Source: Porphyra umbilicalis
Lineage: Eukaryota; Rhodophyta; Bangiophyceae; Bangiales; Bangiaceae
Assembly: GCA_002049455.2 (NCBI GenBank)
Contig: KV919199.1
Location: forward strand, 1 to 50,086
Direction: 5' to 3'
DNA: 50,086 nucleotides
Position numbers and translations under genes: made by a program. Of the stretch, positions 41,808 through 50,086 are shown one piece after another; within the stretch, counting starts at the first letter, position 1; each line of letters starts with the position of its first letter. The notes beneath the pieces were generated by a model, which searched no databases, had not been told where the DNA came from, and worked only from the letters and a program-made list of their open reading frames with translations.

Positions 41808-43849
41808 CTACACCCATGACACGGCCGCGGTTACGGCTGCCACGGCCCACCGCACCGCCTCGGCGACGCGCCCGCCGTCGCCGTGGAGCCACCCGACGCT
41901 GCCCCACCCCGCCCGGTACGCCCAGCGGAGCGGCGCCATCAACGCCACCGCCGCCGCCGGCCGCACCGCCGTCGTCAAAGTCGACACGCGGAAGCCGTCG
42001 ACGACCACGTCGACGCCGTCGAGCACCTGCGGCGCGTACAAGCCCGTCGCCATCACGGCGCCGACGGCCACGACCGCGTCGGCCGTCGCCGCGCAGGTGC
42101 CGGCGGCCGGGCACACGCCAGACACACGCTCCAGGGTGTCCCCGACGCGGACGGACCCCGCCGCCACCAAAGCCCCCGACGCGTAGATGAGGTGCCCCGC
42201 CGAGGCGGTGAGCGCTCCCCCCGACGCGGTGCGGAGGCGCACGAATGGGTACTCGCCGACGTGCAGCCGGTGGGACCACATGAATACGGGCGACGTGCCG
42301 CCCGCCGCGTCGACGACGAGCGCGTCGCCAGTGTCCACCTCCCGCAACGCCACCGCCGTGCCGTCGGATCGTGTGACGGACGCGGAGCCCGGGAAGCACG
42401 TCGGGTTGATAGTCGTCTCGTTTTCCGCGGGTACGGGCTCCCCGCCGGCGCCGGGCTGCAGGGGCACCCCCCCGGGACCCATGGGTGGTGCGCCCGCCGG
42501 CCCGAGGGGCATTTGTGGCTGCTGCGGGAAGGGCGCGACGGGCATCTGCGGTTGCTGCGGGAAGGGCGCGATGGGCATCTGCGGCTGCTGTGGGAAGGGC
42601 GCGACGGGCATCTGCGGCTGCTGTGGGAAGGGCGCGACGGGCATTGCCGGTGGCATACCCCCGCCGTGGCCGGGCGCCGGCATCGGCGCCATGGGCGGCT
42701 GCATCGGCGGGAGCATTCCCCCCCCGTGGCCGGGCGCCGGCATCGGCGCCATGGGCGGCTGCATCGGCGGGAGCATTCCCCCCCGTGGCCGGGCGCCGGC
42801 ATCGGCGCCATGGGCGGTTGCATGGGTGGGAGCATTCCCCCCCCGTGGCCGGGCGCCGGCAGCGGCGCCATCGGCGGCTGCATGGGCACGACCGGCTGCA
42901 TGGGCGCCATGGGTGGCTGCATCTGCGGCACCGCCGACGCGCCGAGGGTGCCGACCGGCCCAAAGCACGTAATCTGCCGCCCGTTGGTCGGCTGCAGCGG
43001 CCGGTTGTTGCCGAGCTCGTTCAACCCCGTGTTGCGGGTGCGGTAGTCGCGGAAGCGGGCGACTTGCCGCGCCGAGATGGGCATGACTTGCATTTCGATA
43101 AACCACGCGAGCTGCTCCGTACACGGGGGCGTCGTGAGGGAGCCCATGTGGTGGCAAAAGCCCGCTTGTGGGCGCTCGATCGTGCCCCACTCGGCGCCCG
43201 ACACACCGACGCCCGGGTCGCCCGTCCCGGCCGCCGCGTTCTGCTCCGCGTCGAGGAGCTTGGTGATCAGCGGGTTGTCCACGGGGGAGAAGTCAAAGAG
43301 CACGCCGACGACCGCAATGTGGTCGCCGGGCGCAATGTGCACAAAGTGCATTTCAAACGGGTAGGCCCGCCCGTTGATGGTGTGCTCGGCCGGCGCGTGC
43401 CCGTGCACGTTGACGAGGTTGTACGTTTGGAACTGCCAGTTGAGGGTGCCGCACGTGTCGGACGTGCACTTGAGCGGCACATTGTTGATCGACGTCTTGG
43501 CGGTGAAGGAGGCGGTGCCGGGCGTCAGCAGGGAGAAGAGGGTGACGCGGGGGTAGTTGGTCGGCGACACTTGCACGTTGATGGGGGACTGCTGCCGGCC
43601 GGTGCCGCAGGTGGCGAAGGCAGGGTCGAGGCGGCCCCAGTTGTTTGGGCCCGTCACCCCGGAGTAGTTCCACGGCGAGTTGGTGTCGGCGCGCATCGTC
43701 GGGTCCCAGCGGGCGGGCGCGCCAGCCGCCGGGGGAGGGACCAACGCCGCCACCGCGATGATAGCGACGGCGGCCGCAGCGAAGAGCAGGGGGGGACGGC
43801 TGGCCGACCGCCGCACAGTGCAGGGGGGAGGGTCCCCGGAGAAGGCCAT
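41808..43849 (-). CDS. Secreted alpha-carbonic anhydrase fused to Hedgehog-type Hint (Hog) domain
   Basis: ATG 43847-43849 starts a hydrophobic signal peptide (about 20-43). Alpha-CA domain, about 48-295: SPINV (88-92); zinc ligands His149 and His151 (VHGHAPAEH) and His168 (EMHFVH); SLTTPPC (237-243); NNRPLQP (281-287). Linker: four 20-residue MQPPMAPMPAPGHGGG units, then four to five copies of PVAPFPQQPQM. Hint domain from Cys485 (CFPGSASV), with VDTGDALVV, MWSHRLHVG, Thr548/His553 in LTASAGHLIY, SVRVGDTL and VVVDGFRVST, then a hydrophobic tail to residue 680. CA interconverts CO2 and bicarbonate outside the cell; Hog domains cut themselves from the N-terminal part through a thioester, in animals with sterol attachment. 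The two halves are in different frames only because one linker repeat has C7 (42778-42784) where its neighbours have C8; one restored base joins them. Confidence 0.88.
42507..42638 (-). repeat. 33-bp coding tandem repeat, four units (PVAPFPQQPQM)
   Basis: Units at 42507-42539, 42540-42572, 42573-42605 and 42606-42638 encode an 11-residue Pro/Gln repeat in the linker between carbonic anhydrase and Hint. They differ only by silent or conservative changes. Confidence 0.93.
42661..42900 (-). repeat. 60-bp coding tandem repeat, four units (MQPPMAPMPAPGHGGG type)
   Basis: Four units encode a 20-residue Pro/Met/Gly repeat. The intervening C runs are 8 (42718-42725), 7 (42778-42784) and 8 (42837-42844), so the third unit is 59 bp. 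The missing base sets the frame break between the carbonic anhydrase and Hint halves. The same amino-acid repeat is found on both sides of the break, showing they belong to one gene. Confidence 0.93.
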
Positions 43850-45658
43850 GGTGGCTGGAACGGTCCGCCAGGAAGAAACAGCCAAATGGTCCGGATGATG
43901 GTTGAGGGGAAGTGGGCAAGGTAAGAAAACAAACAGTGGGGGGGTGGGAGGGCGGCGGGCAGCACACGCTGCTCGCTTCCCACGGTGCGGGAGGGCGGAA
44001 GGCTCGTTCGGTGCGGCAGCGTCAGGAGCCCCCGAGCAGGGTCGCTGGCTTTTATGCCTCCCCAGACCGAACCACCTGAAACCAGTGGATGGGCTCGCTC
44101 TGCCACCCTCTGCCGGGGTAGGACCATAGCTTAACACCTACAAGGGGGTCTGGCTCGACCCGCATCTGCAAGAGCCAGAAGGCCTCTGGCCGGCGCCGTC
44201 GGTAGTCAGAGGCAGACGCCGGCGGGGCCAACTTCTGCTGGCCGTGAACGCCCTGGCAGACCAGACCGCTACTGGATGCACAAACGAGGTGCATATAGCG
44301 GGGCGAGATAGACACGAACGGCTACAAGCGCTCCTCTAGGCGTGCGCCGCGGGCGACTCGGCGGGGTGCAGCGCCACGGGATTCGCCGGTCGGGGGAGCC
44401 CAAAGGCGGTCACGTCTGCCGACCGCTCGACGGTCTCTTGCACCCGGTTGCGCGCTTCGTGGCCACACGCACCCGGCAAATGGCCCAAGCCGATGGGGCG
44501 CACGTGCGGCAGTGAGGGCAGAGGCTGTGGGCCGTCCCCAAAAAAGCCGCCATACAACAGCCGCCGACCATGAGGCGCGCCGGTTCGGCGATCAGAGTGC
44601 CCCTGCCCGGAGCGCAAGTCAGGGTTGACTGGCTGACGCGGGCCCGCGCGGCACGCATCGTAGAAGGGGCCCGCTTCGACCAGCCCGACGATCTGGGCCC
44701 GCCGCCGTAGGTACCACAGTACCAGAAACCCACGAGATCTATGACGACAGCGCTTTTCAGCCGTCAATACTCCCTACCCCCCGCGGTCAATGCTCAGACG
44801 CTCCCTTTCGATGGGGCCCCCAGTGGCGGTCGTGGCGGGGACGGCTGCTCGCCGTGCGGCCGCCGCCACCCATCTGAATCCACGAGCCAGGGCGTGCAGC
44901 CCGCCGCCTAACGTTTCCGTGATTGGTTGGTCGATCTGGACCATACGAAACAATGCGTACCGGAGACTGCCACGGCGCCTTCAAGTGAAGGAGACGTGTC
45001 TAACCGAAGGCACCGCAACGGTGGATGCGAAGTTGTCCATAGGAAGTGCCGATTGTGGCGCTTCCTGCCACAGAGACGAGCGGAAGGGGGCGAGCACGGG
45101 AGATGCTTTCGGGCGGGGCGCCCTTCGGGGAAGACGCTCAGCCACCTGTCCCAGGAACCTCAGCGCGCGCCGCGGTCGATTGGCTGGGGTTTGTTCAGTC
45201 GATACGAACCGTGGAAAACGAGGGGCGGAATGCACGTGTGGTTGTGGTCAAAGGGTCGATGGCCCGCGGCACAGCCAAAATCCAGTTGATACACAAGGTA
45301 GAAGTGCGTCGGCTTGTTCGGACTTGAGGCTGCATTGAACAAGTGTTAGTTTCAACTGCTGACAATAAGCACCCCTGTTGAGGCCCGCGGCAAGTTTGGG
45401 AATTGAGTGCCTGTTCGTCCGACCCGCGCTGTGTCTGCTGTAGCCTTGGCGGTGCTGTACGCGGCTACGTACTGCAACGGCTGGGCGGAGAGGGGGCGAG
45501 GCGGTGGGCCCGGGGCTCGTCTCCGTTGGCACCAGCCGTTGCCCGGGGACGCTGCTGCTGCTGCTGCTGCTGCTGGTATTCCCAGCCTACCCACTGCCTC
45601 CATCCGTAGCCTTCCTCCCCCTTTCCGAGCCGGTGGCTGTTGCGTCTCTTTCGCCGTC
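43850..45658. other. Divergent intergenic region, carbonic anhydrase-Hint / SAC1
   Basis: Contains a minus-strand TATA-like box (44049-44056, separate entry) and a GCT microsatellite (about 45551-45575) in the leader of the SAC1 gene. Frames such as that at 44336-44767 (-) have no domain. I see no gene. Confidence 0.4.
44049..44056 (-). promoter_or_regulatory. TATA-like box for the carbonic anhydrase-Hint gene
   Basis: The minus strand reads 'cataaaag', 200 bp upstream of the start codon at 43849, within otherwise GC-rich sequence. Position and sequence are reasonable, but there is no transcript evidence. Confidence 0.3.
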
Positions 45659-47782
45659 ATGTCGTTCGAACGGTATCGGCTGCGGATGTCTCCGCGGTGG
45701 ATGACGCTCGAGCCGGCGGACTCTACGCTACAGGTGCGGCAGGTGCTGTTCATCGACCGCACGTCGTGCGAGGTGTCTTTGCGGGAGCGGCTGGAGGTGG
45801 CGGCGTTGAGCAAAGCCACCTCGGATGAAATTGTGTACGGGCTCGTTGGCATTGCCAACTCGTACATTGACAGGTATGTGACTGTCACACGTCTACTTGT
45901 CTCGTCTATGGTGTGTCAAGCATTCTTCACGCAGTCTTCCATGGACTCTCTGCCTTTCTGGGGGCTAAGCTGACTCACTAATTCGTTGCTTCTTTACTTC
46001 TTCGCGGGTATGGCTCTGTTCTTCTATTGGATTGTTGCCCACCCCGCCAGGTATCTTATTGTGGTGCGGAAGCGTGAGGTGGTTGGCCGCTTCATGGAGC
46101 AAACGGTCTATCGAGCAACCAAAATGGAAGCCATTTCCGTACTCGCGCCTACCTTGACGGTCCCCCCCAACAAGACCCTGTACACCAAAGCGGACAAGAA
46201 GGCCGAAGCCGCCGCCAAAAAGGCGCTTGACACGGTCCTCGGCCTCGGAAACTGCTACTTCTCCTTTGATTTTGACATGACGCGGCACCTGCAGGCGCGG
46301 AGCACGACCAGCGGCGGCACTGTTTCGCCCGCGCTGCCATCTCTGACGCGCGCCGATAACCGGTTTGTGTGGAACCGCCACGTCGCCACGGACGTGGTAC
46401 GAATGGGGCTGGTCGACTGGGTGTTGCCACTCGTCCTCGGCTACGTGGGCGTCGGCTCGGCGATTGTCGCTGGCAAGTCGGTGCGGCTGGCTCTAATCTC
46501 CCGCCGCTCCGCCGACCGCCCGGGCCGCCGCCTGACCGTCCGCGGGGCGGACATGCAGGGGGAGGTGGCCAACTTTGTGGAAACGGAGATGCTCCTGAGC
46601 CACTCCGAGTCCGTCGCCTCGTTTGTGCAAGTCCGCGGCTCGATGCCCCTCCTGTGGGCGCAGCCGGCGGCGTTGACGCTCAAGCCGCGGCCGACGCTCA
46701 AGCACCTCCCAGTCGGGGGGGCGGCCGATGCGGGCATGGGCGGTGCGCCGCTCGCGACGGCGGTTGCCGCCGCCAATGGCGACGCGCAGCTGGCGCCGCC
46801 CCTCGCCGGCGGGCCGTCGCTGTCGACCACCCCTGCGGCGCGGCACTTTAAGAAGCTGACCGACACGTACGGCTCGGTGACGGCTGTGTCGCTCATTGAC
46901 AGCACGGGCCCCGAGGCGGTGCTCGGGCGGGAGCTCGCGTCCATCCTGTCGGTCGGCGTCACGTCGGGCGTGCCCCCATCCGTGCGGTACCTGGCGTGGG
47001 ACTTCCACACCGAGTGCGCGGGGATGAAGTACGACAAGGTCGGCGCGCTCCTCGCCTCCATCCGGCGGGACGTGGAGGCATACGGGGTGTGCCGCCTCCG
47101 CGCGGGGCGGCTCGTCAAATCCCAGTCGGGCGTCGTCCGCACCAACTGCGTCGACTCCCTCGACCGCACCAACGTCGTGCAGTGCGCGCTCGCGGCGACC
47201 GTTGCGGACGACGTGTTGCGCGCGTTTGGGGTCCTCCTCGTTGGCGGTACCGCCACGGACCGGGCGGCGGTCGGCCCCCGGGGGGCCCCCTCCTTTGCGA
47301 CCGTCTTTCAACACCTGTGGGCGGACAATGCGGACGAGATGTCGAGAGTGTATGCGGGCTCCCCCGCCCTCAAAACCGATTACACGCGCACGGGGAAGCG
47401 GTCCAAGGTCGGCGCCGCGCGAGACGGGGTGAGCTCCGCGCGGCGGTACGTTGCCAACAACTTTTCCGACGGGGGGCTCCAAGACGCCCTCGACGTGTGG
47501 GCGGGCGTCGCGTCGGCGCGCAAAGCCGACGCGCGGCCGCCGGGCGCGGACGAGACGCCCGAGGAGGTGGCGCTCAAGCAGACGGGCAAGGACAAGGCGC
47601 TGCTGCCGGCGGTGGCCGTGTGCTTGGCGCTGGCCGTCGTCGGCGCCATGTACGGGCGCCGTTGGTACGTGCGGGTCGGCCTGGCAGTCGCTTTTTCGGG
47701 CGCCGCCGCGGGGGCCGGGTACATGGTGGTCAAGAATGGGCGCAAGTACGTGAGCCGCCCGAAGTTGCAGGGCACGGCTTGA
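45659..47782 (+). CDS. SAC1-type phosphoinositide phosphatase (two exons)
   Basis: Exon 1 is 45659-45873 and exon 2 46051-47782; joined they give 1947 nt, 648 residues, with no frame error. SAC1 removes phosphate from phosphatidylinositol 4-phosphate in ER/Golgi membranes. N-terminal SAC fold: IVYGLVGIANSYIDRYLIVV bridges the intron; also FSFDFDMT, FVWNRH, VTAVSLIDSTGPE and YLAWDFHTEC. The catalytic motif RTNCVDSLDRT has Cys438 and Arg444 (CX5R); most relatives have Cys where this has Ser441. Two C-terminal hydrophobic segments (about 589-608 and 613-633) form the membrane anchor typical of ER SAC1. It is the only long gene here with a clear intron. Identity is firm. Confidence 0.93.
45874..46050 (+). 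other. Spliceosomal intron of the SAC1 gene (177 bp, GT-AG)
   Basis: Donor 'gtatgtg' follows 'gacag'; acceptor 'ccccgccag' precedes 'gtatctt'. Removing it joins a split Arg codon (phase 2) and restores the conserved SYIDRYLIVV segment. A 'gctgactcac' stretch about 80 bp from the acceptor could hold the branch point. Confidence 0.88.
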
Positions 47783-48865
47783 GGGTCGCGTCGACGACAT
47801 AGAGGGGACCATGGGTTGGGGAGGGCGAATGCGGAGCACGGGAGGGGGAGTGGAGGCCTTGTGGCCGGCCATCCCTCATTTTTGTCCAAATTTTCGCTGT
47901 TGCTTGGCCGCCTGACGGTCTCGTACGTGCCGGGCTTGGCCTTCTCTCGTTGTCTGCCTCTGTTGACGTGCGCTCGCTGGTACAGCATCCGTGGTTCGTG
48001 CATTACAATGGGGCATGGTCCACGGACGCACCCAAACATAGTGCTGTGGTGTAGGCCTCGTCACCCACGCCACGAACAACATGTCGTGCACTGCCACAGC
48101 CAAACGCCAATGTTTGCATCGCGCTCAACGTCCTGGCCGCCTCCCCAGCGCAGAGGGATGCGGGGTGGGGCGTGCAGCGCGTGGAAGTGTTGGGAAGTCG
48201 GGTCGACCATCCGTCGCCGCCGCCTTTCGGCCGAAGCGTCAGCGCCAACGAGAGTATCGAGCCGGCTGGGGAGCCGTCTACCTGCGCCGGGCGGGGACAG
48301 TGACGACAGCGGGGGGTTGGTTGCGCTGGGAAGAAAGACGCCACCCTGCCCGTGTTGTGTGCCAATGTCAACCACCATTCGGTCGCGGTCACGTACGTGC
48401 CAGATTGAGTCTGCCCTTTCATAGTACCGACGACGGCAGTCTGCTGCTGGCCACCGAGCCGTGCCACCCCGTTTATGGACGGAGAGCTCTCTAGAGAGCG
48501 CCGACGCAGTGGAAGCGCCCGCGTCGAGCCGAAACGCGTGCGGGACGGCCTCGTCTGGACCAATGGGGTGCGACCACGCACGCAGATACAAGTTTGGTCA
48601 GCTTCCCGTTCCAGCACAACAAAGCGCACGGAGAGTGATCATTGCAGCGTGCTCGTCCAGCGGCTGCCTGCCGGTGCGACCGTCGCACGTCGTTCGCACC
48701 CTCTAGCTAGCTGGGGTTCCACTCTTTGCTGCGTGTTGCGTCTTGACCTCAGTTTCCTGTGCTCTGGACACTGCGTGTTTGCGTCTTGGCCTCTGTCTCC
48801 CGCGCTCTCGACACTGCTTTCGCCGCTCGTCCGCTGCTCGCCGCCCGCGGCCTCCCCCCCCCACG
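47783..48865. other. Intergenic region, SAC1 to CRAL-TRIO gene
   Basis: Moderate GC, unique-looking sequence. Open frames on both strands are below about 210 codons and have no recognisable domain. The last part is probably the promoter and leader of the CRAL-TRIO gene. Confidence 0.4.
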
Positions 48866-49907
48866 ATGGACCCCCCCCCCCCCCCACCCCCGCCGCGGCC
48901 TTTACCGCCGCCACCGCCGCCGCCGCCACGACCGCCGCCGCCGACCTCGTGTCGTCGAGCTTTGTGCGCCTCTCCGTCACGGCCGCCGGCCGGCCGCTGC
49001 TCGTCGTCACCCTCGGCGCCCTGCCCGCCGCGCCGTCGGCCGCCGACTGGGCCGCCGCGGGCGCGCACTTTGTCGACGTGGCCGCCGCCGTGGCCGCCGC
49101 CGCCCCCGACACGGGCGTTGGGGTGTTGGTCATTGCGTCGCGCGTCGACGGGGGGGCGGTGCTGCCGCCGCTCGGCGTGGCCGCCCGCGCCCTCCGCGCC
49201 CTGCCGCCGCCCGTGCGGGCGGCGGTGGCCGAGGTCGGCGTGTTGCACCCGACGGTCGGGTTGCGGGTCGGGCTGTGGGCGACATGGCCGTGGCTGGGGG
49301 GGGGGGTGTGGTCCCGCATGGTCGTTGCCGACCGCATGGATGTACGGAGGTGGGGGGGCGGGTGGCGCGAGAGGCGGGGGGGGGTGAGGGCGTCGCGCAG
49401 CAGTGGGGCGGGTGCAGATTGCTGCAATGCCCGGTCGAGTCGTCGGGCTCGGCGTGGGGGCCGCCAGTCGCGCCGGTCAGCCGAGACTCGTCCGCATCCG
49501 AGGGGCCGCCGACCTCTGACCGTGCATTGCTCCTGTCGTCTCTCCCGCGAAATCACCCGCGCCTTGCGCTTGGCGGGCTGTTCGCCGCCTCTGCTTTCTT
49601 GCGTCATGGCTCCGACGCCACCCCCCCCCCCCCCCCCCCTCCCCCCGTCTCTGCTGGCACACCCACCGCTGCCGTCCGCACCCCCCCCCCCCCACCACAG
49701 GAGCTGTGGACCGACGGGCTGGTGCGGCCGCGGGACCTCCAACTCCCCCCCGAGTGCTTTGCGTACGAGCGGTCGATCGCCGACGGGCAAGCCGCCGCCG
49801 CTGCCATGATGGTCGGCAGCGGCGTCGCGCCGTCGTCAGAGCTGCCGCGGCCGTCAGAGGCGCCGCCGCCGCCGTCCATGCCCCGCTTTCGCGAGGAGGG
49901 GGGGTGA
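48866..49907 (+). CDS. CRAL-TRIO/BCH (Sec14-like) domain protein, two exons (frameshifted)
   Basis: ATG 48866 is followed by a run of 15 C (48871-48885), after which the real frame changes. Exon 1 to 49341 encodes SSFVRLSVTAAGRPLLVVT, AHFVDVAAAVAA, ALRALPPPVRAAVAEVGVLH, PTVGLRVGLW and VWSRMVVADRMD; exon 2 from 49701 encodes ELWTDGLVRPRDLQLPPECF and a short Pro-rich end with stop at 49905-49907. The series 'LP...VLHPT...W.W' then 'vaDrmdELW...LPPE' is that of the BNIP2/Cdc42GAP-homology branch of CRAL-TRIO domains, which bind lipids or small GTPases. About 227 residues, so little beyond the domain. A missing downstream part (such as RhoGAP) cannot be ruled out because a G run precedes the stop. 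Confidence 0.65.
49342..49700 (+). other. Probable intron of the CRAL-TRIO gene (359 bp, GT-AG)
   Basis: Acceptor 'caccacag' at 49700 is preceded by a long C-rich tract. The donor that keeps phase is 'gtacgg' at 49342, directly after the Asp codon; a 'gtgggg' donor at 49350 would break the frame. Splicing joins RMD to ELWTDG and completes the domain. Confidence 0.6.
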
Positions 49908-50086
49908 GGCGCCGCCGCCCGCGGGGCGCACCCCGGCGGCGGGCTCCCCACGCCGTCGCCGTCGACGACCCGGGCCGCGTGTCGGTGCGAGTTGTTGGGG
50001 GGGTCCGCTAGAGGCTTTGCGGCACAAAACACGGGGACCAAACGCACGGCCCCGGGCTGGCCGGCGACGATGGCAGGGCGGGCACG
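49908..50086. other. Window edge; no feature recognised
   Basis: A minus-strand frame stays open to the window end, but nothing in it resembles a known protein. It is too short to judge. Confidence 0.4.

Noticed and set aside
42507..42900. CRISPR-like array
   Set aside because: The regular repeats have no spacers and are coding repeats of the CA-Hint linker in a eukaryotic gene.
41808..43849. Two separate genes, a carbonic anhydrase and an independent Hint protein
   Set aside because: The same 20-residue linker repeat lies on both sides of the break, the Hint half lacks its own convincing start, and one base in a C run restores a single frame.

Overview
This window looks like nuclear DNA of a GC-rich, intron-poor photosynthetic eukaryote. 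The best guess is a bangialean red alga (Porphyra/Pyropia type). The reasons are extreme coding GC, GGC/GCC tracts everywhere, only two visible introns (both GT-AG) among ten protein genes, a plant-type plastid M48 peptidase, an ACHT-like thioredoxin, and eukaryotic housekeeping genes (poly(A) polymerase, TRAPPC2, SAC1, WDR44-like, AGC kinase). There are no operons, ribosome-binding sites or prokaryotic signals. The species assignment is inference; no marker here proves it.

Layout. 1-1600: low-complexity GC-rich repeat. 1600-5120: AT-richer, repeat-like DNA with a 35-bp-arm hairpin and two diverged direct-repeat copies. 5121-10768 (+): a large NLR-like gene (N-terminal helical bundle, NB-ARC ATPase, 17 TPRs of 46 aa). 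One G-run frameshift and two in-frame TAG codons interrupt it; the second TAG was copied by an 828-bp tandem duplication. 10.8-17.1 kb: GC-rich repeat DNA with two hairpin-ended elements and a hAT-type MITE with a perfect 8-bp target duplication. 17163-19400 (-) poly(A) polymerase and 19987-20418 (+) TRAPPC2 are divergent. 21198-about 25276 (-): WDR44-like WD40 protein riddled with homopolymer frameshifts. 25747-28089: a 1172-bp sequence duplicated in tandem. 29021-30151 (+): TspO/MBR protein with a long tail. 33231-35270 (+): PH-AGC kinase. 36092-36451 (-): ACHT-like thioredoxin. 39042-40395 (-): plastid M48 peptidase. 41808-43849 (-): alpha-carbonic anhydrase fused to a Hedgehog-type Hint (Hog) domain. 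45659-47782 (+): SAC1 phosphoinositide phosphatase with one intron. 48866-49907 (+): CRAL-TRIO/BCH protein with one intron.

The genes do not form one pathway. TRAPPC2 (ER-Golgi tethering), SAC1 (PI4P turnover), the WDR44-like protein (Rab11/recycling in animals) and the CRAL-TRIO protein (lipid or small-GTPase binding) belong to membrane traffic and lipid signalling. The thioredoxin and the M48 peptidase are probably plastid proteins. The most novel item is the secreted carbonic anhydrase joined by Pro/Met/Gln repeats to a self-processing Hog domain. Next is the NLR-like receptor with a mutating TPR array.

Caution: at least six genes change frame exactly at long G or C runs. That pattern is typical of homopolymer errors in a draft assembly, so 'broken' here should not be read as 'pseudogene' without checking reads.
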